64,000 nucleotides of DNA, from assembly GCA_033977485.1 (NCBI GenBank), contig CM066982.1, positions 11,895,218 to 11,959,217 on the forward strand. The letters run 5' to 3'. The position numbers and the translations under genes are program-made. Below the pieces are notes generated by a model. It saw only the letters and a list, made by a program, of their open reading frames with translations. It was not told the origin of the DNA and did not search any database. This stretch comes from Hydrangea macrophylla (taxonomy: Eukaryota; Streptophyta; Magnoliopsida; Cornales; Hydrangeaceae). Numbering within the stretch: the stretch's first letter is position 1; each line of letters begins with the position of its first letter. This document shows positions 1 to 11,210 of this stretch, piece after piece.

Positions 1-3000
1 ATAGACCTCTTCTTCTAAATCCCCATGCAGGAATGCATTCTTCACATCAACCTGATGCAAGGGCCATTCCCAATTTGCTGCTAGAGACAACAAGATTCTG
101 ATGGAGTTCATCTTTGCAACCGGAGCAAATGTCTCCTGGTAGTCCACCCCATAGGTCTGAGTAAAGCCCTTGGCTACCAACCTGGCTTTGTATCTTTCTA
201 TAGTCCCATCTGCGTTGTGTTTCACAGTGAATACCCACTTGCACCCAACTGTCTTTTTCCCACGGGGTAACTCAGTTAACTCCCAAGTGCCATTTTTGCG
301 AAGCGCTTTCATCTCTTCAACCATGGCTGATTTCCACTTAGGATTAGTGAGAGCTTCCTGTACATGATTAGGGATAGAAACAGAGTCGAGTTTGGACACA
401 AAAGCTTTATAAGACGGAGACAATCGAGAGTACGAAACAAACTTAGAAAGAGGATGTTTGGTGCATTCTCTAGTGCCCTTGCGAAGAGCAATAGGAATAT
501 CCAACTCATTTTTAGAGGAAGAAACAGAAATAGGACTAGAGGAGTTAGGAGGAGTAGAAATACCTGGACCTTCATCACTCGAAGAAGTCAATTGCAGTGG
601 TATTGGAGAAACGATCCTCTCATCTGTTGCCCCAAAAATCCTTCTGCCTTTATTTTTTGAATAGGTCAACAACTCCTTCCTTTTATCCTCTGCACTTTCA
701 TCTCCTCTCCTTTTTTCACTCTCAACTTCTATTTCTTCATCTATTTTTTTTCTTTCTTTTTCTTCTATTTTTTCTTCACTCCTATTTTCCTCTCCTTTTC
801 TGCCTTCCTCCTCTCCTCCTACAATAAATGGCACCGTTTCTACAGACTTCTCTTCACCTAACTGTTTCTCCCCCTGAAGAGAGGGCTGGAAGTAAGACAA
901 ATTTTCATCAAAAGTAACATCCATAGACACGAACCACTTACGAGAAGGGGGATGATAACACTTGTACCCTTTTTGTGTAGGAGAATATCCGACAAAGACA
1001 CATTTAAGAGAACGAGGGTCCAATTTCCGTCTGGAAGGAGAGTGATTGTGAACGAAGCAGACACAACCAAATACTTTAGGAGGAATAGGAAAGAGTGAAG
1101 AAGGATTGGTAAGAAGTTCTACAGGAGCTTTCTTACCAAGCACACGAGTAGGTAAACGATTGATGAGGTAGGTAGCAGTCAAGACTGCCTCCCCCCAATA
1201 GGACTTAGGGATCTCCATAGAGAACAACATAGACCTAGCAGACTCTAACAAGTGACGGTTCTTTCTTTCAGCAACTCCGTTTTGTTGTGGAGTATTGGTG
1301 CATGACGTTTGATGTATCATGCCGTGTTCAGAAAAATAGCGAGTGAGACCACTGTAGATATATTCACCCCCCTTGTCAGACCGAACAATTTTAATAACCG
1401 TACTGAATTGGGTACATATCATCTTATGAAAAGATTTAACAATAGAAAAAACATCACTCTTTTCTTTCATCAAATATACCCAAGTTGTGCGAGTGTAGTC
1501 ATCACTAAAAGTTACAAACCATCTATAGCCATTCAAAGTAGTAATATGAGATGGGCCCCAAACATCAGTATGAATAAGTGCAAAAGGAATAGTACTTTTA
1601 TTGATACTTGAATTAAAAGTTGCACGGTGGTGTTTTCCGAGTTGACAAGCCTCACAAGAAATCTCAGAAACACAATTATTGGAAACTAAGGAAGGAAATA
1701 AATAACGAAGCAAATAGAAGGAAGGATGTCCTAATCTTTTATGCCACAGCCACAAATCTTGAGGAATATTTTCTCTCTGTGAAGTATGAGCAGTACTCGT
1801 CAATCTCTCATTTTCAACTCCATCAGGCAACAACAGATAGAGACCATCCTTCTTTCTACCACTGCTAATCACCTTCTTCGTGGAGAGGTCCTGAAAGACA
1901 CAGTAAGATGGAAAGAAAGTTACACAACAGTTCAAATCATGAGTTAAACGACTAATTGAAAGAAGATTAGTCGAAAAATTAGGAACATGAAGAACCGAAG
2001 TTAAAGCAAGTGAATTAGAAACATTAATGACACCTTTACCAGAAATAGAAGACAAGTTTCCATCTGCAGTTTTAACCTTATCTTTCCCTGAACATGGATT
2101 ATAAGTGGAAAAAATACTTGGAAGACCGGTCATATGATCGGAAGCTCCAGAGTCAATGATCCATGGTTGCGGAGAATTAGCATGCAAAGCACTTGAAAAA
2201 TTAGCATAATTACCTTTCTGGGCAAAAGAAGTGGAGGCACTAGTGGAGGTGTCTAACTGTGTCATTATGCGCCGCAATGTCTCAATATCTGTACTACTGA
2301 TGCTGCCTGGCACAGACGAGGGAGTAGGAGCTGAGAAGTCTTCCTGATAAGCAGACTCTGATCGTGTGGTTAAGTGAGCTCGTGGTCCACCACTACCTCG
2401 TCCACCACGACCACCACTACCACGACCACCACTACGGCCACCACCCCGCCCTTTTGACATAGGAGGGCGTCCGTGAAGGCTCCAACAAGTCTCGCGGGTA
2501 TGTCGAGGACGGTTGCAATGGTTACACCAAAGTTTATCCTTTTCATCACTCACCTCATAGCCAGAATCCTTACGCTGATTTGAAGGCTTACCCCCTCGAT
2601 GACTAGCAGAAACCAAAGCAGATCTGTCGGTAGATGACTGTGGAAGCATAGCGGAGCGACGGCTTTCTTCATTCTGAACATAGGCAAATGCTTCCCGAAG
2701 TGATGGCAACGGTTCCATACCAAGTACCCGGCTCCTCACTGGATCGAACTCTGGATTAAGACCAGCAAGAAACTTGAAAATCCTCTCACTTTCAATATAT
2801 GTTTTGAAGCTAGCCGCATCAACTGGACAAACTGGATGATGAGTTATCAGATGATCAATCCTCTTCCAAAGGGAACCTAAAGCAGTAAAATATTGCAAAG
2901 TGGAACGATCTCCTTGGACTTCGGCTTCAACAGTTCGTCTCAACTCATAAATCTGGGCAACATTTCCCTTGCGAGAATAAGTCTCAGCAAGAGTATCCCA

Positions 3001-3333
3001 GATGTCTTGGGCAGTCTCCATCCCAAAAAATCCATCTGCAATCTCTGGCTCCATAGAGTGAGTCAACCAGCTCATTACTAAAAAATTGTCAACCTCCCAC
3101 TTTGCATAAGTAGGATCTTCAGGACTAGGCACCTTGATTGTTCCATTCACATAACCAAACTTTGACCTACTTTTAAGCCAAAATGTAGCCGACTGAGACC
3201 ATGACAAATAATTCTCACCATTAAGTAACACTGTGGTGATCTTGGACCCAGGGTTCTCGGTAATGAGTCTCTCATTACCTGCAGGAGAACTTGTACCAAT
3301 GGCATCTTTTTGTGTCACACTGTCTTTCGACAT
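1..3333 (-). CDS. Copia-1 Gag-Pol polyprotein, partial at left edge
   Basis: Minus-strand reading frame from ATG at 3333 that stays open to base 1, 1,111 codons, with the frame checked at the gag start, the integrase and the left edge. Domains in order: UBN2-type Gag, an arginine/glycine-rich stretch with a CCHC knuckle (near 2487-2530), aspartic protease with DSGASDHMTG (near 2140), integrase with HTDVWG, RSDKGGEY and NGVAERKNR (all three DDE residues kept), then reverse transcriptase starting near 350 and reaching the NAFLHGD region at the edge. RNase H, stop and 3' LTR lie outside the window. Same family as Copia-3 but not decayed, so it may be able to code for an active element. Confidence 0.9.
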   Translation of the reverse strand, partial: MSKDSVTQKDAIGTSSPAGNERLITENPGSKITTVLLNGENYLSWSQSATFWLKSRSKFGYVNGTIKVPSPEDPTYAKWEVDNFLVMSWLTHSMEPEIADGFFGMETAQDIWDTLAETYSRKGNVAQIYELRRTVEAEVQGDRSTLQYFTALGSLWKRIDHLITHHPVCPVDAASFKTYIESERIFKFLAGLNPEFDPVRSRVLGMEPLPSLREAFAYVQNEESRRSAMLPQSSTDRSALVSASHRGGKPSNQRKDSGYEVSDEKDKLWCNHCNRPRHTRETCWSLHGRPPMSKGRGGGRSGGRGSGGRGGRGSGGPRAHLTTRSESAYQEDFSAPTPSSVPGSISSTDIETLRRIMTQLDTSTSASTSFAQKGNYANFSSALHANSPQPWIIDSGASDHMTGLPSIFSTYNPCSGKDKVKTADGNLSSISGKGVINVSNSLALTSVLHVPNFSTNLLSISRLTHDLNCCVTFFPSYCVFQDLSTKKVISSGRKKDGLYLLLPDGVENERLTSTAHTSQRENIPQDLWLWHKRLGHPSFYLLRYLFPSLVSNNCVSEISCEACQLGKHHRATFNSSINKSTIPFALIHTDVWGPSHITTLNGYRWFVTFSDDYTRTTWVYLMKEKSDVFSIVKSFHKMICTQFSTVIKIVRSDKGGEYIYSGLTRYFSEHGMIHQTSCTNTPQQNGVAERKNRHLLESARSMLFSMEIPKSYWGEAVLTATYLINRLPTRVLGKKAPVELLTNPSSLFPIPPKVFGCVCFVHNHSPSRRKLDPRSLKCVFVGYSPTQKGYKCYHPPSRKWFVSMDVTFDENLSYFQPSLQGEKQLGEEKSVETVPFIVGGEEEGRKGEENRSEEKIEEKERKKIDEEIEVESEKRRGDESAEDKRKELLTYSKNKGRRIFGATDERIVSPIPLQLTSSSDEGPGISTPPNSSSPISVSSSKNELDIPIALRKGTRECTKHPLSKFVSYSRLSPSYKAFVSKLDSVSIPNHVQEALTNPKWKSAMVEEMKALRKNGTWELTELPRGKKTVGCKWVFTVKHNADGTIERYKARLVAKGFTQTYGVDYQETFAPVAKMNSIRILLSLAANWEWPLHQVDVKNAFLHGDLEEEVY

Positions 3334-3529
3334 GCTAAAGAGGGACACTCAAACAACAAGAAACAATGAATGGAATCAAGGCAGCCTAGAAATTATAAGC
3401 ACCATTCGGGTGCGATTGCCCAATCTATGGACAAGTCATAGGGTCCGAAGACGGACCGAAGAAGAAGAAGAAAAACGGATTGCGATCAGAATAGCCCAAT
3501 TATGGTGAGTCCACCCTAGGGTTTAGAAA

Positions 3530-3768
3530 ACTTGAACAGTAACTATGAAGAGTAGCGATGAACAGTAACGTGAACAGTGCTGTGAATAGTAGCGATGAAC
3601 AGTAACATGAACAGTGCTGTGAATAGTAGCGATGAACAGTGCCGATGAACAGTGCTGTGAATAGTAGCGATGAACAGTACGTGAATAGTAGTGATGAACA
3701 GTGCCGATGAATAGTGCCGTGAACAGTTCCGATGAACAGTACGTGAACAGTACGATGAATAGTGCTGA
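3530..3768. repeat. Copia-1 leader: degenerate GATGAACAGT array
   Basis: Between the primer site and gag the DNA is made of many imperfect short units of the form (G)TGAACAGT / TGAATAGT with 2-5 variable spacer bases. Copia-3 has the same kind of array at about 54230-54350, so it is a feature of this family's untranslated leader. Confidence 0.8.
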
Positions 3769-3825
3769 GGTATGTTTGTGGGTTGTGGCTATGGTGGTGG
3801 GAGGATCAAGTCCCCTATTAGGGTA

Positions 3826-3837
3826 GCTCTGATACCA
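3826..3837 (-). promoter_or_regulatory. Copia-1 primer binding site (initiator tRNA-Met)
   Basis: TGGTATCAGAGC on the minus strand, directly after the 5' LTR. This is the usual plant Copia site complementary to the 3' end of initiator tRNA-Met. Confidence 0.9.
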
Positions 3838-3989
3838 TGTTGAGTTTTTCAGAAAGCTTAGGGTTCACATTAGTGAGACCCTCTCTTATATTCATATAGA
3901 AGAAAACAATAATTACACAAAGACCCCTGACTAAAGATAAATAATAAAAATAAAATACAATAGAACTAAAGTTAACATAACACTCAACA
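3838..3989 (-). repeat. Copia-1 5' LTR
   Basis: 152-bp LTR bounded by TGTTGAG and CTCAACA. It is the 5' LTR because the element reads on the minus strand and the primer site follows directly. The 3' LTR is beyond the left edge, so LTR identity and target-site duplication cannot be judged. Confidence 0.85.
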
Positions 3990-4119
3990 ATTTTATGGAC
4001 AACCAACCACCGGTAAATGCTGAAATCATTTTCCGAAAAATGTTTACGTGGAACACAAACAGAGCGAAAACGAAGTATCCATCATGAATTTCAATTAATC
4101 GTCAATTTCATTTTTTCAG

Positions 4120-4556
4120 GTTCTTTTGTGCCAAAGGTTTCAAATTACTCTTTTCAGAGTTCTCCTGGATCATAAATGGGATAAAATGAATGAGGTTTTA
4201 GCGGCATGTCATCCGAGGGACGATCTTGCAGTGTTTGACTATCTACTTCTTCCATCTACTGGTTCACATCGTAATCAAGAGATGATTGATTGGAAAAGTG
4301 TTAGTTCTGTGTTATTTCCTTCTAAAAACTCTCCGGATTGTAAAAATAATTCGTCTCATCCTAAAAGTTATGGTCACGGTGTGCACACAAAGAACGGTTT
4401 GGTATGCAGTTACCTGTTGGAGAATTCTTTGGTATATACACCTCATAATGGCCGATTATATTGCGTCACCGGTACTTTAAAGGATTTGAATGGGAACTCA
4501 CTAATGAAGCGAAAGGATGGAGAAGCTGTTACTTACAAGAAGTACTATAAATCGCA
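4120..4556 (+). CDS. DCL2: DCL2-A exon: PAZ domain, main part
   Basis: Starts after TTTTTTCAG and ends before GTATGT in phase 2. Encodes VFDYLLLPSTG and LVYTPHNGRLYCVTG, the PAZ fold that holds dsRNA ends. It is 437 bp, two codons longer than the same exon in DCL2-B. Confidence 0.93.
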
Positions 4557-5722
4557 GTATGTAAAATCTTTTCGACATTTTACCCACACATCATTATTTG
4601 GAGTAGAATTTCTCTATCAATTTTTACTATTTTGAATGTGTAATTATTCAAGAATGTCAATTACAGGCATGGAATTGACTTGCGTTTTGAAGGAGAAAAA
4701 CTTCTTCATGGAAGACATATTTTTTCAGTGCAGAATTACCTTCAAAGGTGTAGACACCAGAAGAAAAAAGGTTGCACTTATCTATAACTTCTTCCCCTCT
4801 TTTTTTTAATTTTGATTTTTCTGTTTGGTTTCCATTTTTTGTTTATAGACACAAATTTTCTTCTCTTGTTATGTCAATATAGTAAGGCATGTGAACAAAA
4901 GGACCCGAAATCTTTGATTTGTTCGTACTAGTTAGTAAGCTTGTCCTCGATTTACATTTCAGGATATGAATCTTATAGAACCTTCTATTTGGGGATTCCT
5001 CTCTTTTATTTATTTTTTTATTTTTTTTATTTTTTATTTTTATGTCTTGTCATAATTGAGGAAACAATTGTATTTGAAAAGTTCATGTATGCATTGGAGG
5101 GAAGAGAAGAGAAAACAAGAGAGGAGAAGAGAATGGAAGAAAAGTCAGTTATGTTGATTTGTAAGTTGGAAAGAGAGTGTGCAGAGAAAAAGAGGTATGA
5201 GAAAGAAAGATAAAGTGGAGTGAATTTTATAAAGAGAAATAGAAGGAAGAAAAGCTTCATTGGTTTTGTTTGGTATAGAAGAGAAAGTGGAGGAATGTTC
5301 TAGGCTTTCAGCTTTCTGTTGCTTTCCGTTTTCACATTCTAAAAACACCATAGTTCATTTTTGTAACAAAAACTAAATAGCTGCAAGATGTTTAAGTTGA
5401 AAATTGGGAAATGATTACAGAGTTCTTTGTTCCTCATTCTTATTATTTTTCTTACCATTGACTAATGTTGTCTTTTTTCTTGTAGGACCAAGTGATACAT
5501 CCGTTGAGTTGCCTCCTGAACTTTGTGACATCATCATGTCTCCTATTTCTATCACTACGTTTTATTCTTTTTCATTTGTTCCATCTATCATGCATCAAGT
5601 TGAGTCTTTGCTCATTGCTGAGAACTTCAAAAAGATGCATGCGGATCACTGTATGCAAAATGTTTCAATTCCAACAATCAAGGTATCTTTAGTCTTAACC
5701 CACCCCCATCCCCACCCCCCCA

Positions 5723-5763
<41 letters not shown>

Positions 5764-8700
5764 CACAATAAAGTACGGTGCGGGTATCAGATGATCAGAG
5801 AGAACTTATGTCCTGAAAGGCTTTCATAGTGACATTTTGATTCTTCTTTTCCAGTAAATGATATGTAATTAACATGATTGCTCCGATGTAAATTTTATTC
5901 CCAAAAGGTTTGGAGCATGTGGATGCCTGGAACATATAAATCTCAGAAATGCAAAACATGAAGTACCGCAATCAGATGCCATGGTTAATCCAAGTGAAGG
6001 CACTCATTGTTTGAAAGCTTGAATTGTACTTGCAATAATGTTGTTTATCCAATGTAAAAGATGAACTGAGAAGTAAATGTGGCTTAAATATTTTGTAATG
6101 ATTGCAAAAAATAGTCAACTTTCTATTCACTAAGTTAGTAGTGGCCCTAGATAGAGCAAAATGGTGAAAAAGGATTCACATACTTGAGTAGAGGTTGGGA
6201 GAAGACTTAATTGAGTAGAGGGTTTTTGTGTGTGTGTGTGTGTTAAAAGTGATTGAGAATGAGCATATCAGAAAATGAAAGCAAAAAATTTGCATTTATC
6301 GTTCTTATAAATTACACTTATAAAGTAGAATAATACTTTCTTCACATAGTATGCCTTCAAATTAACCAATTTTCCGAAGGGAAAAAAGGAAAAGAAAAAG
6401 GTCTGCCTTCCTCCTTTCGCATGCAAGGATGTACACAGTTTCAGAGAGCTCATGCATTAATTTATATTATATAACCGCATTTGTCGTATATAACACTTGC
6501 AACCCCCACTATCTGCATGAAGTGATGAATTTCAAATGGACATGGTATTAATTGGAACAAATAAATAGATTTCAGACCTTCTGCAACCCCCACTATATTC
6601 CAATGAACCATGTTCCTTTTTGCCATAAAGGTTTGAATGACCACAATATTTTTACTCGAATGTTTTCCATACCTTCAAAATACCTGTATCGCTGAACTTT
6701 TTGTGTCGCTTCACGATGTTACTGTCTATTATTGTTTAATAATTTGAGGAATGTATTTCTTGAGCTGCATGGATTTCTAAATTGCAGAACCAATTTTTGA
6801 TTGCTGGGATGATCTCATTTGCTACAAGATTATTATACTTGATATTGTACAAGTCTAATATATCTACTTTCTGAAGCAGCTTATTCGCCACTTGATATAT
6901 GCATTCATCTGTTTTAGATTTAGAAACTGTAATTGTAAATCACATAGCTGAATGGGTGTTTAACCTTTGCCTTGAAGTTGTGTTAACTATATCTGTCTAT
7001 GGTAGGTCTTGGAAGCACTTACTACGAAGAACTGCCAAGAGAAATTTCATTTGGAATCACTAGAGACTCTTGGAGACTCTTTTCTCAAATATGCTGCTAG
7101 TCAACAGCTATTCAAAACTTATCAAAATGATCACGAAGGTCTGCTTAGTATTAAAAAAGAGAAAATAATTTCTAACGTTGCACTTCGCAAGCTAGGATGT
7201 GACCGCAAACTTCCGGTAATCTTTCTTTCATAGTCTTGATCTTTGATATTGGAAATACTCATAAATGGGTAGGACCAGAATAGTAATTTTTTTCTTTTGC
7301 ATGGGTTAAGTAGCTCTTTTGAATCTGAATTTTATGGTGCAACCCTACCATGTTGACTCTTATTTGTTCGTACTATGCATTTGTATTTTGATCTTATCAT
7401 GTATATGTAGTACCCAATCTAAAGAAGGTGAGAAGTTTTAACCCTCTTTAATAAAATTCATCCAGTCCCATGATTAGTAGTTACTAGAGAATCAACTTTA
7501 AAATAAAAGAAAATCAACTCTACCATGTTGACTGCTAATTCTATCACTTAAAAAAATTTCGTTTGTCCCATGATTAGTAATTGTAGAGAGTCAACTGTGG
7601 AATGCTTCTTCTGGTTTTTTCTTGTTTCTATTTGGAAAAAGGGTAAAATGTGGTTCTAATTGAAAAGAAATGCTATGATTTTCTGGTGCTTTACGACTGC
7701 GTGATCATTTCAACAAACTAACAAGAAGACCAAGGAGATTTTTCTCGGTCTGAAAGTTTTTCTTCTTCTTCTTCTTTTTTTTGAATTGAAGAGATATTCT
7801 AGAAAACCCAACTTTTTTTAATTCGCTTGTATGCTCGTCGATTTGGGCAATTTTATTCACATTTTTAATCTTCTTCTCTAAGGGCCACTGAATTCTTTGT
7901 TTTTAACATAGGAATTATAGTTTCGAGATCACTTAACCAGATTCGTATTTGGGCATGGTATTATTAGACCATGGGTTTGTTTTCATGTTCTCTTGTGAAT
8001 TGATTTTTTTCTTTTCTAGATGGTACCTGCATCACCAAATTTTGGTTATGTAATTATTTTTCAGTATTTTTTTATGTGAAATTATTATTTTGTTAACATT
8101 TCCTTCAAATTATAGGGCTTTATCCGTGATGAACCTTTTGATCCAAAAAACTGGATCATTCCCGGTGATGAATCTGGAAATTGCATATTGGAGGAAGTAT
8201 TTCTCTCCACTACAAGAAAAGTCTATAATAGGCGAGAAAGGAAGATAACAAGTAAAACAATTGCTGATGTAGTTGAGGCTCTAATTGGTGCGTTTTTGAG
8301 CACGGGAGGTGAATTATCTGCCATTAGATTCATGAATTGGCTTGGTATAAAGGTCGATTTCGTCAGTATACCGTATGAGAGAAACTTTCCCGTGCAGCCA
8401 GAGATGCATGTCAACGTCAAACATTTAGAATCCTTATTAAACTACTCGTTTCGTGATGCTTCTTTGCTAGTTGAGGTGCTAACTCATGGTTCTTACGTGC
8501 TACCCGAGATTCCAAGATCCTATCAGGTAAATTTGAAGAAAATATTGCTGGTGATTTAAATAAACCTGAGGCCTTTATTTATTTTTCGTAATTTTACTAT
8601 TCACTGATCACTCTCATATATGTCTGGGGTTTATAGAGCATTTCATCATCTATATAAGACTAATGTATATATAATTATATGTGTGTGTGTGTGTGAGTGC

Positions 8701-11210
8701 GTGTGTGTGTCACCAATATGCTAATAATAAAGCAAAAACTTGTGTAAGCTAAAGGTAGGTTGTGGGTTCACCTTATGACATCAAAATATTATTTTCTACA
8801 GGTTAATAGTTTTGAACTGTTGCTATATGTGTCAGTATACCAAATTTGTATTATTATATAGTCTGTAGGCATAACTTGTTCTACCCCGCAACCCAAAACA
8901 AATACTATGGTCTTAAAGTTAAATGCCACCAGATCAGAATTTAGACAAATCTATAGTTTCGGATACTTCGCGCATCTGCACATATGCGCTCGCGCGCGCG
9001 TGTATGTAGGTAACTCTCATATAATCACCGATTGTTAATCCTTCTTTAGTTCTCTAATTTTCCTTATCGTGCAGCGGCTAGAATTTCTTGGAGATTCAGT
9101 GTTGGATCATCTCATAACGATTCACCTGTACAACAAATACCCCGGAATGACTCCTGGAATGTTAACTGACTTAAGGTCAGCCTCGGTGAATAACGAGTGC
9201 TATGCCCTGTCTGTAGTTAAGGCTGGATTTTACAAACATATTCTCCACACTTCACAAGAACTTCACAAGCATATAGTGATCTTTGTTCAAAATTTTGAGC
9301 AATTATCCTTGGAATCAACTTTTGGATGGGAAGCTGAGTCAGATTTTCCAAAGGTTTGTCTTCTTTGTCATCTTGTGCCTTAAGGCTCTGTTTGGTTTCC
9401 AGTTTCCGAGAAGGAAAAGGAAAGGATAAAGGGAAAGAGAGGGAAAATTATTTCCTTACTAATTTCCATAGTGTTTCCTCCAGGCTTTAAGACTAGAAAA
9501 TTATCAACTTTCACACTATAATAGGAACTCAAGTAAAGAGGAATGGTTGACAAAATTCGAAGTAATTAATTTTCTTTTCACTCTGCTTTCTTTTCCTTCC
9601 TATTTTCCTCATTGTTTTCATTCTTAATTAATCAATCTAATAAAATATATATATATATATGTTTTCCTCGGTGGTTTTTTTTTTTAGTTTCCTTCGGTAA
9701 ATCCGTGAACCAAACAGAGCCTAAATTTTCCTTTCCGTGGTGGTGTGATATTCTTGTTTTTCTGTATTGATTAATTTATTGGTTTGTATTTTTTTCCTTG
9801 CAGTGTTTTGATAAATATGATTTAATGTTGTAAATTTAAGAACAGAGTAAGAAGAACTAGTATCGATCAACTCAGATCATGTTTTCTATAAGTAACTTTG
9901 AAGAATAACTCCATGTGTAGGAAAGCTAGTGAAAGTCTCGTGGAAGAGTAGGACATAGCCCATGAGGAGTGGCATTTGACAAGACACCATTTTAAAGTTA
10001 ATTTTGTATACTTGGAACGATTTATAGTGCAAAAGAATACCTTTGATTTTTATATTCTGAAAGATGAAATGCTAGAACGGTGGTCTGTTGGTCATTTGCT
10101 GCTTTTCCCCCAAAAAATAGATTGGATTTGACATATTAGCAATCACGTTTAGGCATTTCTTTGGTAAAACTTGATAGAATCAGTCTTTGTTAAACTACCA
10201 ATCTATGGTCTGGTTAAAATGCCAATCTCCCCAAAAGCTTAGGTTGTTAGTGAATGCCAATGGGTCCAAAAGTATATGTCAACTTAACGGTCGCCATCAA
10301 GTGTGACTGATTCACTCTCGCACTTGGATTGGAGAGCTAAACAAACCGGGAAAAAATTACGGATAGAATAATCTTACTTAAAACAAACACATACACGAAT
10401 GGGAGATCAATGTATAAGGACATACAACCAAAGCTCGACTAGGTACAAAACTAGGAAGCACCGACACTTCGAAGGAGGTAACGTGTCACGTGACGTATCG
10501 TGTCCATGTGTACTCTTCACGGACACTTTTGCCTGGAGTGTTGAGTGAGCAATTTTTTTTAGGATTTTGTTGTGTTGTATCTGTGATGGTGTGTCCACGT
10601 AAGTGCTTCAATGGGTACAAACCTTGTGCTATCGCGTGACACAATGGAGTCCCCATTTATTTATTGGTAAACTTGGGTGTTTTTTGTTTTTGACTAATTA
10701 ATTAATATATAAGCGGTTTTTAACTTCATTCAGGTACTGGGAGATATTATAGAATCACTGGCGGGGGCAATTCTAGTAGATTCTGGGTACAATAAGGAGA
10801 TTGCTTTTCGGAGCATAAGACCTCTTTTGGAACCCATGATTACACCAGAGACAATGAAGCTCCATCCTGTTAGAGAGCTGACCGAAGTATGTCAGAAGTA
10901 TCATTACGATAAGAAAAAGGGTGTTGTGTCTTGGAAAGAAGGCATGGCTTGTGTCACCGTTGAGGTTGAAGCTCATGGTGTTGTATACAAACATTCTGGC
11001 ACCGCATCAAACGAGGCTACAGCCGAAAAACTGGCTTCACAGTTCGTTTTGAAGTCGTTGAAGGAATTAAGTGAACATACGTGTATGATGAGCTACAATC
11101 CACCAAGTGGAAGAGTACTCAGTCAAGGCGGCTGTTGTCGCTCCACTACCTATTTAATAGTTTCCATGTTGTTGTGTTTAGTTATAATAGTGTCCATGTT
11201 CTTAGATTAA
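4120..11210 (+). CDS. DCL2: DCL2-A, Dicer-like 2 (C-terminal half; 5' part outside window)
   Basis: Plus-strand Dicer-like gene. Exons: 4120-4556, 4667-4770, 5486-5682, 7006-7215, 8116-8526, 9075-9353, 10734-11210; all introns GT-AG and all phases fit (705 codons). Domains: PAZ, connector, RNase IIIa, RNase IIIb, dsRBD. DCL2 rather than DCL1/3/4 because of the single dsRBD and residues such as SLETLGDSFLKYA and SASVNNECYA. Family role: cleavage of long dsRNA into 22-nt siRNAs in antiviral and transitive silencing. Both RNase III domains keep their acidic residues. Helicase and DUF283 exons are left of the window; Copia-1 sits in the intron just upstream of the PAZ exon. The C terminus is abnormal (see 11071-11391). 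Confidence 0.93.
4667..4770 (+). CDS. DCL2: DCL2-A exon: end of PAZ
   Basis: 104 bp after TTACAG, ends before GTTGCA. Encodes HGIDLRFEGEKLLHGRH. Same length and phase (2 to 1) as its DCL2-B partner. Confidence 0.92.
5486..5682 (+). CDS. DCL2: DCL2-A exon: connector between PAZ and RNase IIIa
   Basis: 197 bp after CTTGTAG, ends before GTATCT. Encodes VELPPELCDIIMSPISI and the helical connector. A (CT)17 microsatellite begins 43 bp past the donor. Confidence 0.92.
5725..5759. repeat. (CT)17 microsatellite
   Basis: Uninterrupted CT dinucleotide run in a DCL2-A intron. Confidence 0.97.
7006..7215 (+). CDS. DCL2: DCL2-A exon: RNase IIIa signature
   Basis: 210 bp, phase 0 at both ends. Contains HLESLETLGDSFLKYA, the first acidic half-site of RNase IIIa (Glu and Asp kept), followed by SIKKEKIISN. 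Confidence 0.95.
8116..8526 (+). CDS. DCL2: DCL2-A exon: RNase IIIa end and RNase IIIb start
   Basis: 411 bp, phase 0. Encodes GFIRDEPFDP, then DVVEALIGAFLS (second acidic half-site of IIIa), a linker, and LLNYSFRD...LTHGSY opening RNase IIIb. Ends SYQ before GTAAAT. Confidence 0.95.
9075..9353 (+). CDS. DCL2: DCL2-A exon: RNase IIIb signature
   Basis: 279 bp, phase 0. Encodes RLEFLGDSVLDHLI, the catalytic signature of RNase IIIb, then SASVNNECYA and STFGWE. Starts after GTGCAG and ends before GTTTGT. Confidence 0.95.
9384..9721. mobile_element. MITE, Tourist-like, in last DCL2-A intron
   Basis: 338 bp with terminal inverted repeats GGCTCTGTTTGGTT / AACCAAACAGAGCC, flanked by TAA on both sides, as expected for PIF/Harbinger-type MITEs. 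The same intron of DCL2-B carries a homologous copy (34149-34441). Confidence 0.8.
10734..11210 (+). CDS. DCL2: DCL2-A last exon: RNase IIIb end, dsRBD and odd hydrophobic tail
   Basis: Starts after CATTCAG. Encodes LGDIIESLAGAILVDSG (last acidic pair of RNase IIIb), MITPETMKLHPVRELTE, and the dsRBD ending KSLKE. Where DCL2-B ends with a few residues, this exon reads on for about 48 codons, including the hydrophobic run YLIVSMLLCLVIIVSMFLD, before TAA at 11208-11210. The tail is encoded by extra DNA absent from DCL2-B. A splice at 11071 would remove it. Confidence 0.88.
   Translation, partial: VLGDIIESLAGAILVDSGYNKEIAFRSIRPLLEPMITPETMKLHPVRELTEVCQKYHYDKKKGVVSWKEGMACVTVEVEAHGVVYKHSGTASNEATAEKLASQFVLKSLKELSEHTCMMSYNPPSGRVLSQGGCCRSTTYLIVSMLLCLVIIVSMFLD

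Larger units (their letters stand above)
4557..10733. other. DCL2-A introns, content
   Basis: Introns 4557-4666, 4771-5485, 5683-7005, 7216-8115, 8527-9074 and 9354-10733. They are AT-rich with T and GA runs, a (CT)17 tract at 5725-5759, GT runs near 6228 and 8682, and one MITE (9384-9721). I see no other genes in them. Confidence 0.75.

Noticed and set aside
3530..3768. CRISPR-like or centromeric satellite array
   Set aside because: Units are about 8-13 bp with irregular spacers, and the location is the Copia leader in two related elements.
4120..11210. DCL4, DCL3 or DCL1 instead of DCL2
   Set aside because: One dsRBD only, and exon wording (PFSTPKLKIYKH in copy B, SASVNNECYA, MITPETMKLHPVRELTE) fits DCL2. 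DCL1 and DCL4 have two dsRBDs.
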